Source: Acidobacteriota bacterium (GTDB taxonomy: Bacteria > Acidobacteriota > Thermoanaerobaculia > Multivoradales > Multivoraceae). From it: DNA of 64,000 nucleotides. Both the position numbers and the translations under genes were made by a program. Position 1 is the first letter of the stretch. Each line of letters starts with the position of its first letter. Below, in pieces: positions 19,835 to 29,913 of the stretch. Below the pieces are notes generated by a model that ran no database searches, had not been told where the DNA came from, and saw only the letters and a list, made by a program, of their open reading frames with translations. The stretch is from positions 1-64,000 of the forward strand of contig QQVD01000068.1 of assembly GCA_003388555.1 (NCBI GenBank). Direction: 5' to 3'.

Positions 19835-20369
19835 CGCGCCGCGCCTCGGAGCGACCTCGCAGCACCGCCACGGAGCGCGCCAGCTCGGCGAACGCCTGCA
19901 GCAGCAGCAGTGCGAATCCGACGGGCAGCACGGTCTTGATCGGGTACCGCGCCAGGCCCCCCGGATCGGGCGAGGTCTCCCAGGTCGACCAGGCGTTGCG
20001 CACCGAGGGCAGCGACAGCAGCACGCCGGCTACGGCGAACGGGATCAGGAAGCAGAGGGTGCCGAGCAGGTCGATCGTGCCCTGGCCGCGAGGCCCGAGC
20101 CGGGCATAGAAGACGTCGACACGGACGTGGGCGCCGCGCTTCAGCGCATACGAGCCGCCGAGCAGGAAGACGACGCTGAACAGGTACCACTGCAGCTCCA
20201 GGTAGGCGTTGGAGCTGAGGTTCCAGCCGGTGAAGCGGCTCGAGTATCGAGCCACCGCATTGAAGGCCCCGACCAGGATCATCAACACGACGAGCCAGGA
20301 GATCGCCCGCCCGAGCCACTCGCTGAGGCGATCGATGCGCGCCGTCCAGCGCGCGGTTTGGGTGGTCAT
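19806..20369 (-). CDS. dctQ: TRAP transporter small permease subunit (DctQ)
   Basis: A 187-aa four-helix membrane protein. It has the typical pattern ISWLVVLMILVGAFNAVARY, NAYLELQWYLFSVVFLLGGSYALKRGAHVRVDVFY and the AWSTWETSPDPGG periplasmic turn. The ATG at 20369 (MTTQTARWTARIDRL) is chosen over an upstream frame extension. It precedes and overlaps dctM on the same strand. It is divergent from the MATE gene. Confidence 0.9.
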   Translation of the reverse strand: MTTQTARWTARIDRLSEWLGRAISWLVVLMILVGAFNAVARYSSRFTGWNLSSNAYLELQWYLFSVVFLLGGSYALKRGAHVRVDVFYARLGPRGQGTIDLLGTLCFLIPFAVAGVLLSLPSVRNAWSTWETSPDPGGLARYPIKTVLPVGFALLLLQAFAELARSVAVLRGRSEARRDGGGDHSRG

Positions 20370-20450
20370 GGCGCCGTAGCTTAGCCGCTGAGCGGGCGCG
20401 CCAGGTGGGCGCGTCCTTCTCGCGGTGAACGTCTCCACCCACGCCTCGAC

Positions 20451-21827
20451 GTGGCGCTCCTCTCCGTCCACTCACGCGCTGAAGCTCGCCGGTCAGTCCC
20501 TACCGCCTCAGGTCCTCCTTTGCTCGACCCAGCCCTCCGCAGGGAGTTCCGGCGACTGGCGCTGATCAACGTCCTGTCGAATCTCACCGTGCCACTCGCC
20601 GGTCTCGCCGACACGGCGATGCTCGGCCGCCAGCCCGGCGCCATCGACCTCGCCGGCGTGGCGCTCGCGGGTCTCCTCTTCGACCTGCTCTACTTCGGGC
20701 TGGGCTTCCTGCGCATGGGGACCACCGGCCCGGTGGCGCAGGCCCACGGGCGCGGCGACGACCGGGCACAGGCCGAGCTGCTGGCGCGTGGCGGAGCGCT
20801 GGCGGTGGTGCTCGGCCTGCTGGTCGTCGCCGCCAGCCGGCCGCTGGAGCACCTGACCTTCTCGCTGCTCTCGGGCACCGCCCTGGTCGAGCAGGCCGGT
20901 GCCGAGTACCTGCGTGCGCGCATCTGGGCGGCCCCGGCCACGCTGCTCAACATGGTCCTGCTGGGGTGGTTCCTCGGGCGCTCACAGAGCGGTCGCGCGC
21001 TGATGGTCACCGCGGTGGCCAACGCAGTCAACATCCTCGGCAACGCGCTGTTCATCCTCGCTCTCGGGATGGGGGCGGCCGGCGCCGGTCTGGCCACGGC
21101 GCTCGGACAGGTGTGTGGGTCGATCGTGGCGCTGGCGCTGCTGCGTGGACAGATCGCCGGCGGCCTGCGGCTCGAACGGCTGCGCGACCGCCGAGCGCTG
21201 ATCACGATGTTCTCGCTCCAGCGCGACATCTTCGTCCGCACCATCTGTCTGCTGGTGGCCTTCACGCTGTTCACCGAGCTGTCGGCGCGACTCGGCACGG
21301 TCGTGCTCGCCGCCAACGCCGTCCTGCTGCGTGTCGTGTCGGTGGGCTCCTACTGGATCGACGGACTGGCCTACGCCACCGAGACGCTGGTCGGCAGGTT
21401 ACACGGCGCAGGTGATCCGCGGGCCCGCCACCAACTGCTGCGATGGGCCGCGTCAGCCGGCCTGGGCAGTGCCCTTGCGATCGCACTCCCCACCGCACTG
21501 GCGCCGGACCTCCTGCTTGGCTGGCTGATCGAGGAACAGTCGGTCCGGGCCCTCCTGGCCACCATCGCACCCTGGCTGGTGCCGGTACTGGGACTCGGGT
21601 CGGTCGCCTACGTGCTGGATGGCTACTTCCTCGGACTCTCGGCGGGCCGAAGACTGCGCGATTCGATGCTGCTCAGTCTGGCCGGGTTCCTGCCGGTGGC
21701 CCTCGCCGGATGGCGGCTCGACAGCGTGCACGGCCTGTGGCTGGCGATGACGGTGTTGATGGCGGCGCGGGCCCTGACCCTGGGGCTGCCTGCCTGGCGG
21801 AAAGGTCCTGCGGCCAGGACCTCTTAG
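20451..21827 (+). CDS. MATE-family efflux transporter (DinF-like)
   Basis: A 458-aa integral membrane protein with twelve predicted helices in two halves. The MATE signature appears as NVLSNLTVPLAGLADTAMLG near the start, followed by GTTGPVAQAHGRGD and later NAVLLRVVSVGSYWIDGLAYATETLVG in the second half, which is typical of DinF-like members. It exports cationic compounds using a sodium or proton gradient. The GTG at 20451 is the longest start; the conserved part begins near residue 24. It is divergent from dctQM, 80 bp away. Confidence 0.9.
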   Translation: MALLSVHSRAEARRSVPTASGPPLLDPALRREFRRLALINVLSNLTVPLAGLADTAMLGRQPGAIDLAGVALAGLLFDLLYFGLGFLRMGTTGPVAQAHGRGDDRAQAELLARGGALAVVLGLLVVAASRPLEHLTFSLLSGTALVEQAGAEYLRARIWAAPATLLNMVLLGWFLGRSQSGRALMVTAVANAVNILGNALFILALGMGAAGAGLATALGQVCGSIVALALLRGQIAGGLRLERLRDRRALITMFSLQRDIFVRTICLLVAFTLFTELSARLGTVVLAANAVLLRVVSVGSYWIDGLAYATETLVGRLHGAGDPRARHQLLRWAASAGLGSALAIALPTALAPDLLLGWLIEEQSVRALLATIAPWLVPVLGLGSVAYVLDGYFLGLSAGRRLRDSMLLSLAGFLPVALAGWRLDSVHGLWLAMTVLMAARALTLGLPAWRKGPAARTS

Positions 21828-22061
21828 GTGATTCGCGGCCGATCGCGCCTCGCTCGCATCGGCCGCCGACGAAGACGCCATCGGCTACGATTCGGCGCGA
21901 GCTCGGCGCCCATCGCCCCTATAGCCCCCTTCTCCGCATCGGGGCACCGACTCGGAGCTCCGTAGCGGGGTCCGGTCTCCGGCTCACTCCGGCGGTGAAG
22001 GCGCGGCAGGAGTCGCAGCGACGGCTTCACGATCCAGCCAACGTTCCAGAGAGGTCTGACC

Positions 22062-23681
22062 ATGCAGAGCACCATGCAGGACGTGCAACTGAACATCAAC
22101 ATGATCTTCCGGCACGGCCTGTCCACCTACGCCGACAGCCGGGTGATCACCTGCGAGGCCGACGGCGCGCGCATCGGCACCTATCGCGAGGTGGCCGACC
22201 ACGCGGCTCAGCTGGCCCACGCCCTGGCCGAGCTCGGCGTCGGCGAGTCGGATCGGGTCGGGACCTTCTGCTGGAACAACCAGGAGCACGTCGAGGCCTA
22301 CTTCGCGATCCCCTGCATGGGGGCGGTGCTGCACACGCTGAACATCCGGCTGTTCCCGGAGGACCTGTCCTACGTGATCAACCACGCCGAGGACAAGGTG
22401 ATCCTGGTCGACGACACCCTGGTGCCGCTGCTGGCGCGGGTCGCCGATCAGCTCGACACCGTCGAGCACATCATCGTGGTCGGAGCCGGCGACGCCTCGC
22501 TCCTCGACGGCGCCAAGGCCAAGGTGCACCGCTACGCCGAGTTGCTCGATGGGCGCGAGACCGAGTATCCGTGGCCCGATGTCGACGAACGCAGCGCCGC
22601 GGCGATGTGCTACACCAGCGGCACCACCGGCAGGCCGAAGGGCGTCGTCTACAGCCACCGCTCCTCGGTGCTGCACGCCCTGGGTGTGGCGAGCGGCAAC
22701 GCCATCGCGATCAGCGAGCGCGACCGCATCCTCTCGATCGTCCCGATGTTCCACGCCAACGCCTGGGGGCTGCCCCACGTCGGCTGGTTCATGGGCGCCG
22801 ACTTCGTCATGCCCGATCGCTTCCTGCAGGCCGAGCCGCTGTGCCGGATCATCCGCGAGTACCGGCCGACCATCAGTGGCGCCGTGCCGACGATCTGGAA
22901 CGAGGTGTTGCGCTACGCCGACGACAAGAAGGTCGACTTCAGCTCGTTCCGCACCGTGCTGTGCGGCGGATCGGCCGTGCCGCGGTCGCTGATGGAGGCG
23001 TTCGAGGAGCGCTACGACCTCGAGATCCTCCAGGGCTGGGGGATGACCGAGACGTCGCCGCTGGGCTCGCTGGCGCGGCCGCCCAAGGGCACCCCCGAGG
23101 GCGAGCAGATGGAGTGGCGGGTGAAGACGGGGCGCATCCTGCCAGGGATCGAGCTGCGCATCGTCGACGACGAAGGCAACGTGCTGGCCCGCGACGGAAA
23201 GGCGGTCGGCGAGATCGAGGCGCGTGGAGTCTGGGTGACCGGCTCGTACTACAAGAACGAGGACCCCGGGAAGTTCCACGACGGCTGGCTGCGCACCGGC
23301 GACGTCGGCTCGATCGACGCCAAGGGTTTCGTGCAGATCACCGACCGGGCGAAGGACGTCATCAAGTCGGGCGGCGAATGGATCTCCTCGGTCGACCTCG
23401 AGAACCAGCTCATGGGGCACCCCAAGGTACGCGAGGCCGCGGTGGTCGGTGTGCCCGACGAACGCTGGGACGAGCGTCCCCTGGCCTGCGTCGTCGCCGA
23501 CGACGGGGTCTCCGCCGAGGAGCTACGCCAGTACCTGGCCGAGCGGGTCGCCAAGTGGTGGCTGCCGGAGCGTTGGACCTTCATCGAAGAGGTGCCGAAG
23601 ACGAGTGTCGGCAAGTTCGACAAGAAGGTGCTGCGCGCCCGCTACGGCGACGGCGATCTGAAGGTCGAGACGCTCGGCTGA
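22062..23681 (+). CDS. Fatty-acyl-CoA ligase (AMP-forming, AlkK-like)
   Basis: A 539-aa ANL-superfamily enzyme that activates medium- or long-chain fatty acids with ATP and CoA. Motifs in order: P-loop [16 protein letters not shown] near residue 184, [12 protein letters not shown], the AMP-binding GWGMTETSP, the hinge WLRTGDVG, and the catalytic lysine in [11 protein letters not shown] near residue 520. The FHANAW element and length match the AlkK/medium-chain ligase branch. A 234-bp leader without a visible gene precedes it. An acyl-CoA dehydrogenase at 50.6 kb could act in the same beta-oxidation route. Confidence 0.92.
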   Translation: MQSTMQDVQLNINMIFRHGLSTYADSRVITCEADGARIGTYREVADHAAQLAHALAELGVGESDRVGTFCWNNQEHVEAYFAIPCMGAVLHTLNIRLFPEDLSYVINHAEDKVILVDDTLVPLLARVADQLDTVEHIIVVGAGDASLLDGAKAKVHRYAELLDGRETEYPWPDVDERSAAAMCYTSGTTGRPKGVVYSHRSSVLHALGVASGNAIAISERDRILSIVPMFHANAWGLPHVGWFMGADFVMPDRFLQAEPLCRIIREYRPTISGAVPTIWNEVLRYADDKKVDFSSFRTVLCGGSAVPRSLMEAFEERYDLEILQGWGMTETSPLGSLARPPKGTPEGEQMEWRVKTGRILPGIELRIVDDEGNVLARDGKAVGEIEARGVWVTGSYYKNEDPGKFHDGWLRTGDVGSIDAKGFVQITDRAKDVIKSGGEWISSVDLENQLMGHPKVREAAVVGVPDERWDERPLACVVADDGVSAEELRQYLAERVAKWWLPERWTFIEEVPKTSVGKFDKKVLRARYGDGDLKVETLG

Positions 23682-23711
23682 CCCGCACCGCCGAGCAGCG
23701 CGGGAGAGGCT

Positions 23712-24914
23712 TCAGCTGTTGCCGTCGCGCTCGGCGTCGAGCCGGCGACGCAGTTGCCGCACCCGCTCCTGGTCGGCGTCCAGCTTGCTCGCCCGGCGCA
23801 GCAGCCGTTCGGCGGCGCGGTGTTGACCCCGTGCGACGTGCAGCAGGCCGAGTGCGGCCATCGGCTCGGCCTGCTCGCCGTGCATCCTGATCGCCCGGCG
23901 GTAGAAGCGCTCCGCCTCGTCGGCACGTCCGTGGCGCAGGCTCAGGTCGCCGAGAGCCAGGAACGCGAAGGGATTGCGGTTGCCGCTGTGATCGGTCAGG
24001 GCCATCAGCTCGAGCGCCTCGCCGTGCTTCCCCTGCATGCGTAGCAGCGTCGCGAGGTTCTGGTAGGCCGAGGTCTCGCTGGCGTCGATGGTCAGCGCCT
24101 GGCGATAGGCACGTTCGGCTCCCGTCTCGTCGCCGGAGCGGCGCCGCGCCACGCCGAGGTTGACCCACGCACCCGCCGAACCGGGGGCGATCCGTACCGC
24201 GTCCTCGAGCCACCCCTGGGCAGCGGCGTTCTCGCCTCTGCGCAGCTCCTCCGCTCCCCGATTCGAGTAGAAGAGGGCCGTCGCCTCGAGATCCGAGATC
24301 GGGCTCACCCTACGGTAGGAGCTCTGCTCGGTGGCGAAGTCGATGATCGTCAGGTTGTGACTGGGCCCGAGCCCGACCGCGATGTGGTCGGAGTGCACCA
24401 CCAGGTCTCCCTCGCGATCGTAGTTCTCGAGGTCGCGAACCTCGAGGAAGTAGACCGGCAGCCCGATCTCGCGCGCCATGCCGACGAAGAGGTGGGTGAA
24501 CGCCAGGCAGTTGGCCGACCGCTCGTCGAACACCTCGCGTGCTGTCAGCGTCGGCTCGCGCCGGTATTCGATCCCGAGGTGGTCCTCGTCGAGGAGCACC
24601 TCGACGAGACGCTGGACGCGGAGCATCTCGTCGCCGCCCTTGGGGATCCGTTCGCCGAGCCACTCGCGCATCTCGCGATCGAGCGAGAACGGCACCACGA
24701 CGCGGGCCAAACCGAGGTTCTCGAGATCCGCGCGCCAGGCCGCAGCCGATCGATGGGAGACCGTCGAAGCGCAAGAGGTGGCGCTCGCCCAGACCACCGC
24801 TGCGCAGAGGAGTAGCGCCGGCCACCCTCTGCCGCGGCTGCCGATCCCCGTCGAGGCCGGTCGACGCGACGGAGCCAGCGGTGCCGGATCGCTGCCGTGC
24901 CGAGGTGCACCCAT
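23712..24914 (-). CDS. Lipoprotein with transglutaminase-like domain and C-terminal TPR repeats
   Basis: A 400-aa predicted lipoprotein (lipobox cysteine 48 in ASATSC). Residues 70-200 form a transglutaminase-like domain with an intact triad: C136 (ERSANCLAFT), H177 (HSDHIAVG) and D192 (IIDFATE). Five or six TPR repeats then run from residue 210 to the end. This layout resembles SirB1-like or peptide-cleaving transglutaminase folds coupled to a protein-interaction scaffold. The ATG at 24914 is the first giving a signal sequence. It converges with the acyl-CoA ligase gene. The substrate is unknown. Confidence 0.8.
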   Translation of the reverse strand: MGAPRHGSDPAPLAPSRRPASTGIGSRGRGWPALLLCAAVVWASATSCASTVSHRSAAAWRADLENLGLARVVVPFSLDREMREWLGERIPKGGDEMLRVQRLVEVLLDEDHLGIEYRREPTLTAREVFDERSANCLAFTHLFVGMAREIGLPVYFLEVRDLENYDREGDLVVHSDHIAVGLGPSHNLTIIDFATEQSSYRRVSPISDLEATALFYSNRGAEELRRGENAAAQGWLEDAVRIAPGSAGAWVNLGVARRRSGDETGAERAYRQALTIDASETSAYQNLATLLRMQGKHGEALELMALTDHSGNRNPFAFLALGDLSLRHGRADEAERFYRRAIRMHGEQAEPMAALGLLHVARGQHRAAERLLRRASKLDADQERVRQLRRRLDAERDGNS

Positions 24915-24991
24915 GACGATCAATGCTACGTCAGGCGGCAGGCGAAAGATTCCGCCGGCCTGATCGGACGCTGGGGCGGCCGCTGAACGCC

Positions 24992-25600
24992 TCAGGCGGC
25001 TCGGTGCATCTCGGATCGCCGCTGCTCCCTGGCTCCCAGGAAGCGTGCGGTCTTGACCCCAGTGGTCAGCACCAGGGTCATCACCACCAGCAGGGCGACC
25101 AGCGGCAGCAGCAGGGCCAGCGATGCCAGCGATGCAGCGCCGCCCGCCTCGGCGGTCGACAGGATCGGATTGCCGAATCCAGCGGTGGAGATCGACGACA
25201 GACCGCGCAGCAGCGTCGTGCCGGTCTGCAGCACGCCCGCAGCGCCGCCGCCGCCGATGGCGGCCAAGGTCCAGCCGAGCAGGGGACTCGTGCCCTGGAA
25301 CGTGGCCGCTGCCGCCACGGTGCCGGCGACGACCGCCGCGGGCGTGGCCACCGTGTCGAGCAGGTTGTCCAGCCACGGCACGTAGTAGGAGCCGATCTCC
25401 AGCACCGTGGCGAGAGCCAGGACCCCGAGGGCCACGTCGCTGGCGATCCAGTCGAAGCGCTCCGACAGATCCAGGTGTCCAGCACGCGAAGCGATGCTCA
25501 TGGCCAAGAAGGGCACGAAGACGCGGAAGCCGCAGGCGGCGGCCAGGCCGAGCCCGAGACCGACACTCATCAGGACTTCCATCGTGTACACGGATTCCAT
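24992..25600 (-). CDS. DUF4126 membrane protein
   Basis: A 202-aa protein with about five hydrophobic helices. It has the family pattern GLGLGLAAACGFRVFVPFLAM, then LASRAGHL-like spacing and EIGSYYVPWLDNLLDTVATP, and ends with a basic tail. Function is unknown for this family; it is an inner-membrane protein. The ATG at 25600 starts a hydrophobic N-terminus. It lies between murJ and the transglutaminase/TPR gene on the same strand, with gaps of 77-102 bp. Confidence 0.85.
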   Translation of the reverse strand: MESVYTMEVLMSVGLGLGLAAACGFRVFVPFLAMSIASRAGHLDLSERFDWIASDVALGVLALATVLEIGSYYVPWLDNLLDTVATPAAVVAGTVAAAATFQGTSPLLGWTLAAIGGGGAAGVLQTGTTLLRGLSSISTAGFGNPILSTAEAGGAASLASLALLLPLVALLVVMTLVLTTGVKTARFLGAREQRRSEMHRAA

Positions 25601-25702
25601 CGCTTTCCTCCTCGTGAGGCCCTACGGACGGGGCGTCGGCTTTGTTCCAGGAGGGAGCCGATCCCCCACTCTTCCGTCGACTCCGGCGCCACGTCTCCTC
25701 TT

Positions 25703-27418
25703 CTACGAACGGTGGCCGCGGCGCAGGGGATTCCACCGCTCCACGACTGTCGCCAGCTCCGGCACGCCAAGGAAACGGGCGAGCACCAGGTAGACCGCGG
25801 CGAAGGCCGCGACCACCAGCGGCCCGAGCACAAGGGGCGGCAGGCTCCGCAGCACCCACCAGGCGGCGCCGCCCGACGCCGCCGCCACGATCGACAGCGA
25901 GGCGAAGAGCGCCAGTCGTCTCCACGGCAAACCCAGCGGCACCGCACGGCGGCGACTCGCCACGGTCAGCGCGCCCAGCTCGAACCAGGCGCCGAGAGCG
26001 GATCCGAGGGCCAGGCCCCAGGCCCCGAGGCGAAGAGCCGAATCGCCGACCGCGAAGACGTCGGAGACCCCGATGCGGTCCAGCGCCAGCATCGACGGCA
26101 CCGCGATCGCCGCCCCGACCGCCAGACGACCCGCGGCGATGCGCGCCGGAGTCGCGGTGTCTCCGAGGGCGTAGAAGAGGTTCTGCAGCAGACGCGACGA
26201 GATCCCCGGCACCAGACCCACGGCGTAGATGCCCAGCACCGTCCCGACCAGCAACGTCTCGGCGCGTCCGAAGCGACCGGTCTGCAAGATCGTGCCGACG
26301 ATCGGCACGCCGAGCACGGCGAGGCCGACCGCCGACGGCAGGCTGAGGAAGGCCGCGTCGGCGAACGAACGACGCAGGCGGACCAACGCCGCGGTCGGGT
26401 CGAGCCGGCTGCCGCCGTCGGGGCTCGCGACGGGCCGCACCAGGCGCGACAGCGCCGGCAGCTCCACAACCACGATCGTGGTTCCGACCAGGGTCGCAGC
26501 CAGGAAGTAGATGCGGAACGCATTGCCCATGGCGGCGATGGCTCCCGCCGCGAGCAGCGAGCCGAGCATGAGGTCGAGGTAGCTCGAGAGCTGCACGACA
26601 CCTCGCCCCATCAGCGCCGGTCCGAACGCCCGCCCGAAGTCGGTCACCCCCGCGGCGCGCCACGACCCCAGGATGCGACCGCCGACCTCGCGCAACGCCG
26701 GGCCGAGCTGCACCAGCAGCTGCAGCGCACCGCCGACGACTCCTCCCCAGCACGCCCAGAGGACGATCGCCCGCTGGCTCTCCGGACGGGCGAGCACCAG
26801 GGCGTCGCCGCGGCTACTCGCGAGGGTCCACCAGGCCGCCGCCAGGGCGGTCAACAAGGCCACGTTCCAGGCCACTGGAGCGGCGTAGGGCAGGAAGAAT
26901 CGGTCGTGGGAGTTCAGCACTGCGAGGCACCAGGCCGAGAGCACCAGGAAGCCGCTCATCGGCAGCAGGATCCGGACTCCGCGGACCACGTCCGCCATGC
27001 GCTGCGGCTCGTCGGCCCAGCCAGGCACGAGGATCCGTGCCGTCCACGGCGCCACCAACCAGAGGGCGAGCACCAGAGCGGCAACGGTGACCACCATGAT
27101 CAGCAGGACCGCGTGGGCGAAGCGCCGTGCTTCCTCGGGTCGACCGCCCTCGCGGAAGCGGTTGTAGATCGGCAGGAAGGCCGCCGACAGGGCCTGTTCG
27201 CCGAGCAGGTTCTGCAGCAGGTTGGCGCCGCGGAAGAGCACGTCGAACAGATCGCGCCACAACCCGACACCGAGCAGGTGGGCGAGCAGGCGGTCGCGCA
27301 CCAGTCCGAGCACCCGGCTCGACATCACTCCCGCGGCCACCGACAGGCTGTGGCTGCGGCGGCCCCCCGCTGCAGCTCCGCCCGTCTCGAGGTCGGGAGC
27401 GGCGTCGAGGTCGCTCAT
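25703..27418 (-). CDS. murJ: Lipid II flippase MurJ
   Basis: A 571-aa membrane protein with about 14 helices, belonging to the MVF/MurJ family that flips lipid II across the inner membrane for peptidoglycan synthesis. The start region SLSVAAGVMSSRVLGLVRD and GANLLQNLLGEQALSAAFLP are classic MurJ signatures, with the conserved RxxGxxRD arginines. A later LLQNLFYALGDTATP segment also matches. It is the second gene after the PilZ-AMIN gene, 67 bp away on the same strand, which fits an envelope-assembly operon. Confidence 0.94.
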   Translation of the reverse strand: MSDLDAAPDLETGGAAAGGRRSHSLSVAAGVMSSRVLGLVRDRLLAHLLGVGLWRDLFDVLFRGANLLQNLLGEQALSAAFLPIYNRFREGGRPEEARRFAHAVLLIMVVTVAALVLALWLVAPWTARILVPGWADEPQRMADVVRGVRILLPMSGFLVLSAWCLAVLNSHDRFFLPYAAPVAWNVALLTALAAAWWTLASSRGDALVLARPESQRAIVLWACWGGVVGGALQLLVQLGPALREVGGRILGSWRAAGVTDFGRAFGPALMGRGVVQLSSYLDLMLGSLLAAGAIAAMGNAFRIYFLAATLVGTTIVVVELPALSRLVRPVASPDGGSRLDPTAALVRLRRSFADAAFLSLPSAVGLAVLGVPIVGTILQTGRFGRAETLLVGTVLGIYAVGLVPGISSRLLQNLFYALGDTATPARIAAGRLAVGAAIAVPSMLALDRIGVSDVFAVGDSALRLGAWGLALGSALGAWFELGALTVASRRRAVPLGLPWRRLALFASLSIVAAASGGAAWWVLRSLPPLVLGPLVVAAFAAVYLVLARFLGVPELATVVERWNPLRRGHRS

Positions 27419-27485
27419 CCGGCGCCCTCCTGCAGGCGCGGCACGCTGCGTGGGACGAGCGATCGCACCACGGCGCCGCCCGCGC

Positions 27486-29810
27486 TCAGAGGTCCTCGAC
27501 TCCGATCAGCAGCTCACCGTCGACGACGTCGGCTGTGGTCTCGTAGTCCGCCGAGGCGAGGTCGATGACCAGGTGCAGCTCCGGTCCGGCGTGCAGACCC
27601 GACCGGATGCGCCGGATCCGCTCGCCGCGCGCACCGGTGCGGAACGGCTCCGAGATGCCACGGATCTTGACCACGAAGCGCGGTGGGTTCGACAGCGAGA
27701 CCACCTGGATCTGCGAGGACGCGATCGGCCGGTCGGTAATCACCCGCACCAGGGTGGAGCGGGCGAGCTCGTCGACCTGCAGTCCCCGTACCCTGGTCGA
27801 CGCGGTGCCGGCCGAAGGCGAGCCCGGGTCGTCTTCGGCGCGCAGGGAGTCGGCGGCGGTCGGTGCACGACTGCCGGTCCCGTCGTCGCGGCGGGCAGCC
27901 ACTTCGCCGGATGCGGAGGCTGCGGACGGCACCGGGGACGGCTCAGCCAAGAGGCTCGAGTCGTCGGCATCCGGCTCGCGCGCAGCCTCCTCGAGGTCCG
28001 ACCCGATTTCGGCGCCGGCAGCGGCTGCGAGGCTCTCGTCCGCAAGGCCGGTGGCCACTTCTGCATCGTCCACCGGCATCGCTCCAGGGCGATCGGCAGC
28101 ATCCATAGATCTGTCAGGAGCAGTGGACCGAACCGTGGCCACCTCCGCGGATGCGTCGTCTCCGGGGGCGACGAAGTCCACGAGCCAGCCTCGCTGCCAC
28201 CAGCCCACGGCCGCCAGGCCGAGCACGGCGAGCAGCGCGATCAGAACCCCGGTGCGCCGCCCGCTCCGGCGCACCGCCCCGGCGGAGTACGCTGCGCCAC
28301 CCTGGCCGGCGGAGCGCAGCTGATCGGGGGTCGGCATCTCCACCGCCGGGGGCGCCGGTCTCGACGCGGCCCGCACCGCAGAGCCGAGATCGGAGGCCTC
28401 GGTCCCGCTACCGGAGGTGGCTGGCTCGAAGGCCGACTGTCGGACGGTCGGCCGGTCGGGGTCCGAGGTGCCGCCACTGGTGGGCTCGGGTGGACGGATC
28501 GGGTCCTGTCGCGACTCCTCCCGCAGCGACGTGGAGGACGGTGCCGAGGACGGCACGGGTGAGGTCTTCTCCGATGGTGCGCCGGGCGCTGGATCGGAGG
28601 CCGAAGGCACCGCGGCCTGCGACGCCGGGTCCGGCAGCGAGGTCGCGGGCTTGGAGGTCAGTGGAGGCAGCGGGACGATCGACGGCGCGGTCTCGTCCAG
28701 GTCGCTGGCGCCCGACTCCCCGACTCCCGGGACCTTGCCGAGGTCGATCGAGCGGATCGGCTCCCTGGCCTTCTGCTCCGGACGCCTCGCGGGAGGACTG
28801 ACGATCGTGGCCAGCGGATCGATCTCGCTGCCGGCGGCGGTCTCTCCCTCCTCGTCCTCGAGTCGAAACAGCTGTTCCTCGCCGCCCGCGCCCTCCGGCC
28901 CGGAGCTCTTCCTGCCGGTCGCCGCCATGGCCGGGACAGGGCCTCGCGACGACTCCGGGGGCGCGACCTCGTCTCCACGCGAGAGCTCGCTGTCATCGAG
29001 CCGGAAGGGTTGCGAAGCAGGTTCCGACCCGCCTCGCTCCACCCTGCTCGCCTGGCTGTCGTCTTCCGCATCCGGCCGCCCGGACCGCCGCTCCGCCTCA
29101 CCGGCCCCCTGCGAGGTCGCCGGACCGGCGCCCGGCGGCCTAAGGCCGATCTCCGTGACCTCTTCGGAACCGGGGCCCGCTGGCGCCGGCGCAGAGCCGC
29201 CGGCGAGCGCCGCCGCCAGAGGCGGCAGGCGCGGCTTGTCGGCGGCTTCAGGTGACGGGGCCTCGCGCTCGGCGGTGTCGGCGAGCGAAGCCACGTTGGG
29301 ACCTGCTGCGGCCGGTTTCCGTCCACTGGTGAGCGCGCTGATCGCGTCGGGGACCGGCGTCGAAGGCTGTCGATCACCTGGACCCGGACCCTGCGACGGG
29401 TGCACGGTGGCTTCCGCCTGGGACTCCCCCCGGCGTGCGTTCGAGCGCTGCAGGTAGTCGCCGACGATCTGGAAGATCTGGTCGCGGCTGCGCGGGTCGA
29501 CGTAGCGGAACTGGATCCCCATGCCCATCGGCTTGCTCTCGGTCACCAGGTCGCCCGTCCGCACCCAGACGACGTCGCCAAGGCCCTGGATCGGCTCGTT
29601 CTTGCCGCCGGGTACCTCGAGCTCGAACTGGACCAGGGTGCCGATCGGCTTGGGGCTCTCACTCTCGACGAACATGCCCTCCATCGACAGGTCCGAGGTG
29701 CGTGCGAAGTCCGATCCCTCCTGCCGGTCGTAACGTAGGCGCACGATCGACTGGAACGGCGCGCGGGTGGTGTCGCGGAAACGAAATCCCCTGCCTTCGT
29801 CGCTGCTCAT
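27486..29810 (-). CDS. PilZ - transmembrane - AMIN domain fusion protein
   Basis: A 774-aa protein with a c-di-GMP sensor on one side of the membrane and a peptidoglycan-binding domain on the other. Residues about 5-120 form a PilZ domain with both ligand motifs intact, RDTTR (RxxxR) and DLSMEG (DxSxxG). A long Pro/Ser/Glu-rich, disordered linker follows to about residue 515. One helix spans about residues 520-540 (GVLIALLAVLGLAAVGWW). Residues about 670-774 resemble an AMIN domain (STLVRVITDRP, PPRFVVKIRG, ELHLVIDLAS). The ATG at 29810 is chosen because the frame upstream overlaps the DAHP synthase. Function inferred: linking c-di-GMP to cell-wall or pilus machinery. Confidence 0.8.
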   Translation of the reverse strand: MSSDEGRGFRFRDTTRAPFQSIVRLRYDRQEGSDFARTSDLSMEGMFVESESPKPIGTLVQFELEVPGGKNEPIQGLGDVVWVRTGDLVTESKPMGMGIQFRYVDPRSRDQIFQIVGDYLQRSNARRGESQAEATVHPSQGPGPGDRQPSTPVPDAISALTSGRKPAAAGPNVASLADTAEREAPSPEAADKPRLPPLAAALAGGSAPAPAGPGSEEVTEIGLRPPGAGPATSQGAGEAERRSGRPDAEDDSQASRVERGGSEPASQPFRLDDSELSRGDEVAPPESSRGPVPAMAATGRKSSGPEGAGGEEQLFRLEDEEGETAAGSEIDPLATIVSPPARRPEQKAREPIRSIDLGKVPGVGESGASDLDETAPSIVPLPPLTSKPATSLPDPASQAAVPSASDPAPGAPSEKTSPVPSSAPSSTSLREESRQDPIRPPEPTSGGTSDPDRPTVRQSAFEPATSGSGTEASDLGSAVRAASRPAPPAVEMPTPDQLRSAGQGGAAYSAGAVRRSGRRTGVLIALLAVLGLAAVGWWQRGWLVDFVAPGDDASAEVATVRSTAPDRSMDAADRPGAMPVDDAEVATGLADESLAAAAGAEIGSDLEEAAREPDADDSSLLAEPSPVPSAASASGEVAARRDDGTGSRAPTAADSLRAEDDPGSPSAGTASTRVRGLQVDELARSTLVRVITDRPIASSQIQVVSLSNPPRFVVKIRGISEPFRTGARGERIRRIRSGLHAGPELHLVIDLASADYETTADVVDGELLIGVEDL

Positions 29811-29913
29811 CTCGAATCCCGCCTGTCGGCCACGTGGTGAACCGTTCCTCTCCAGCAAGATGCCGCTGTGTGCCTGCTGCACATCGAACCCTTCCGTTGC
29901 CAGCGCCTCGGCC

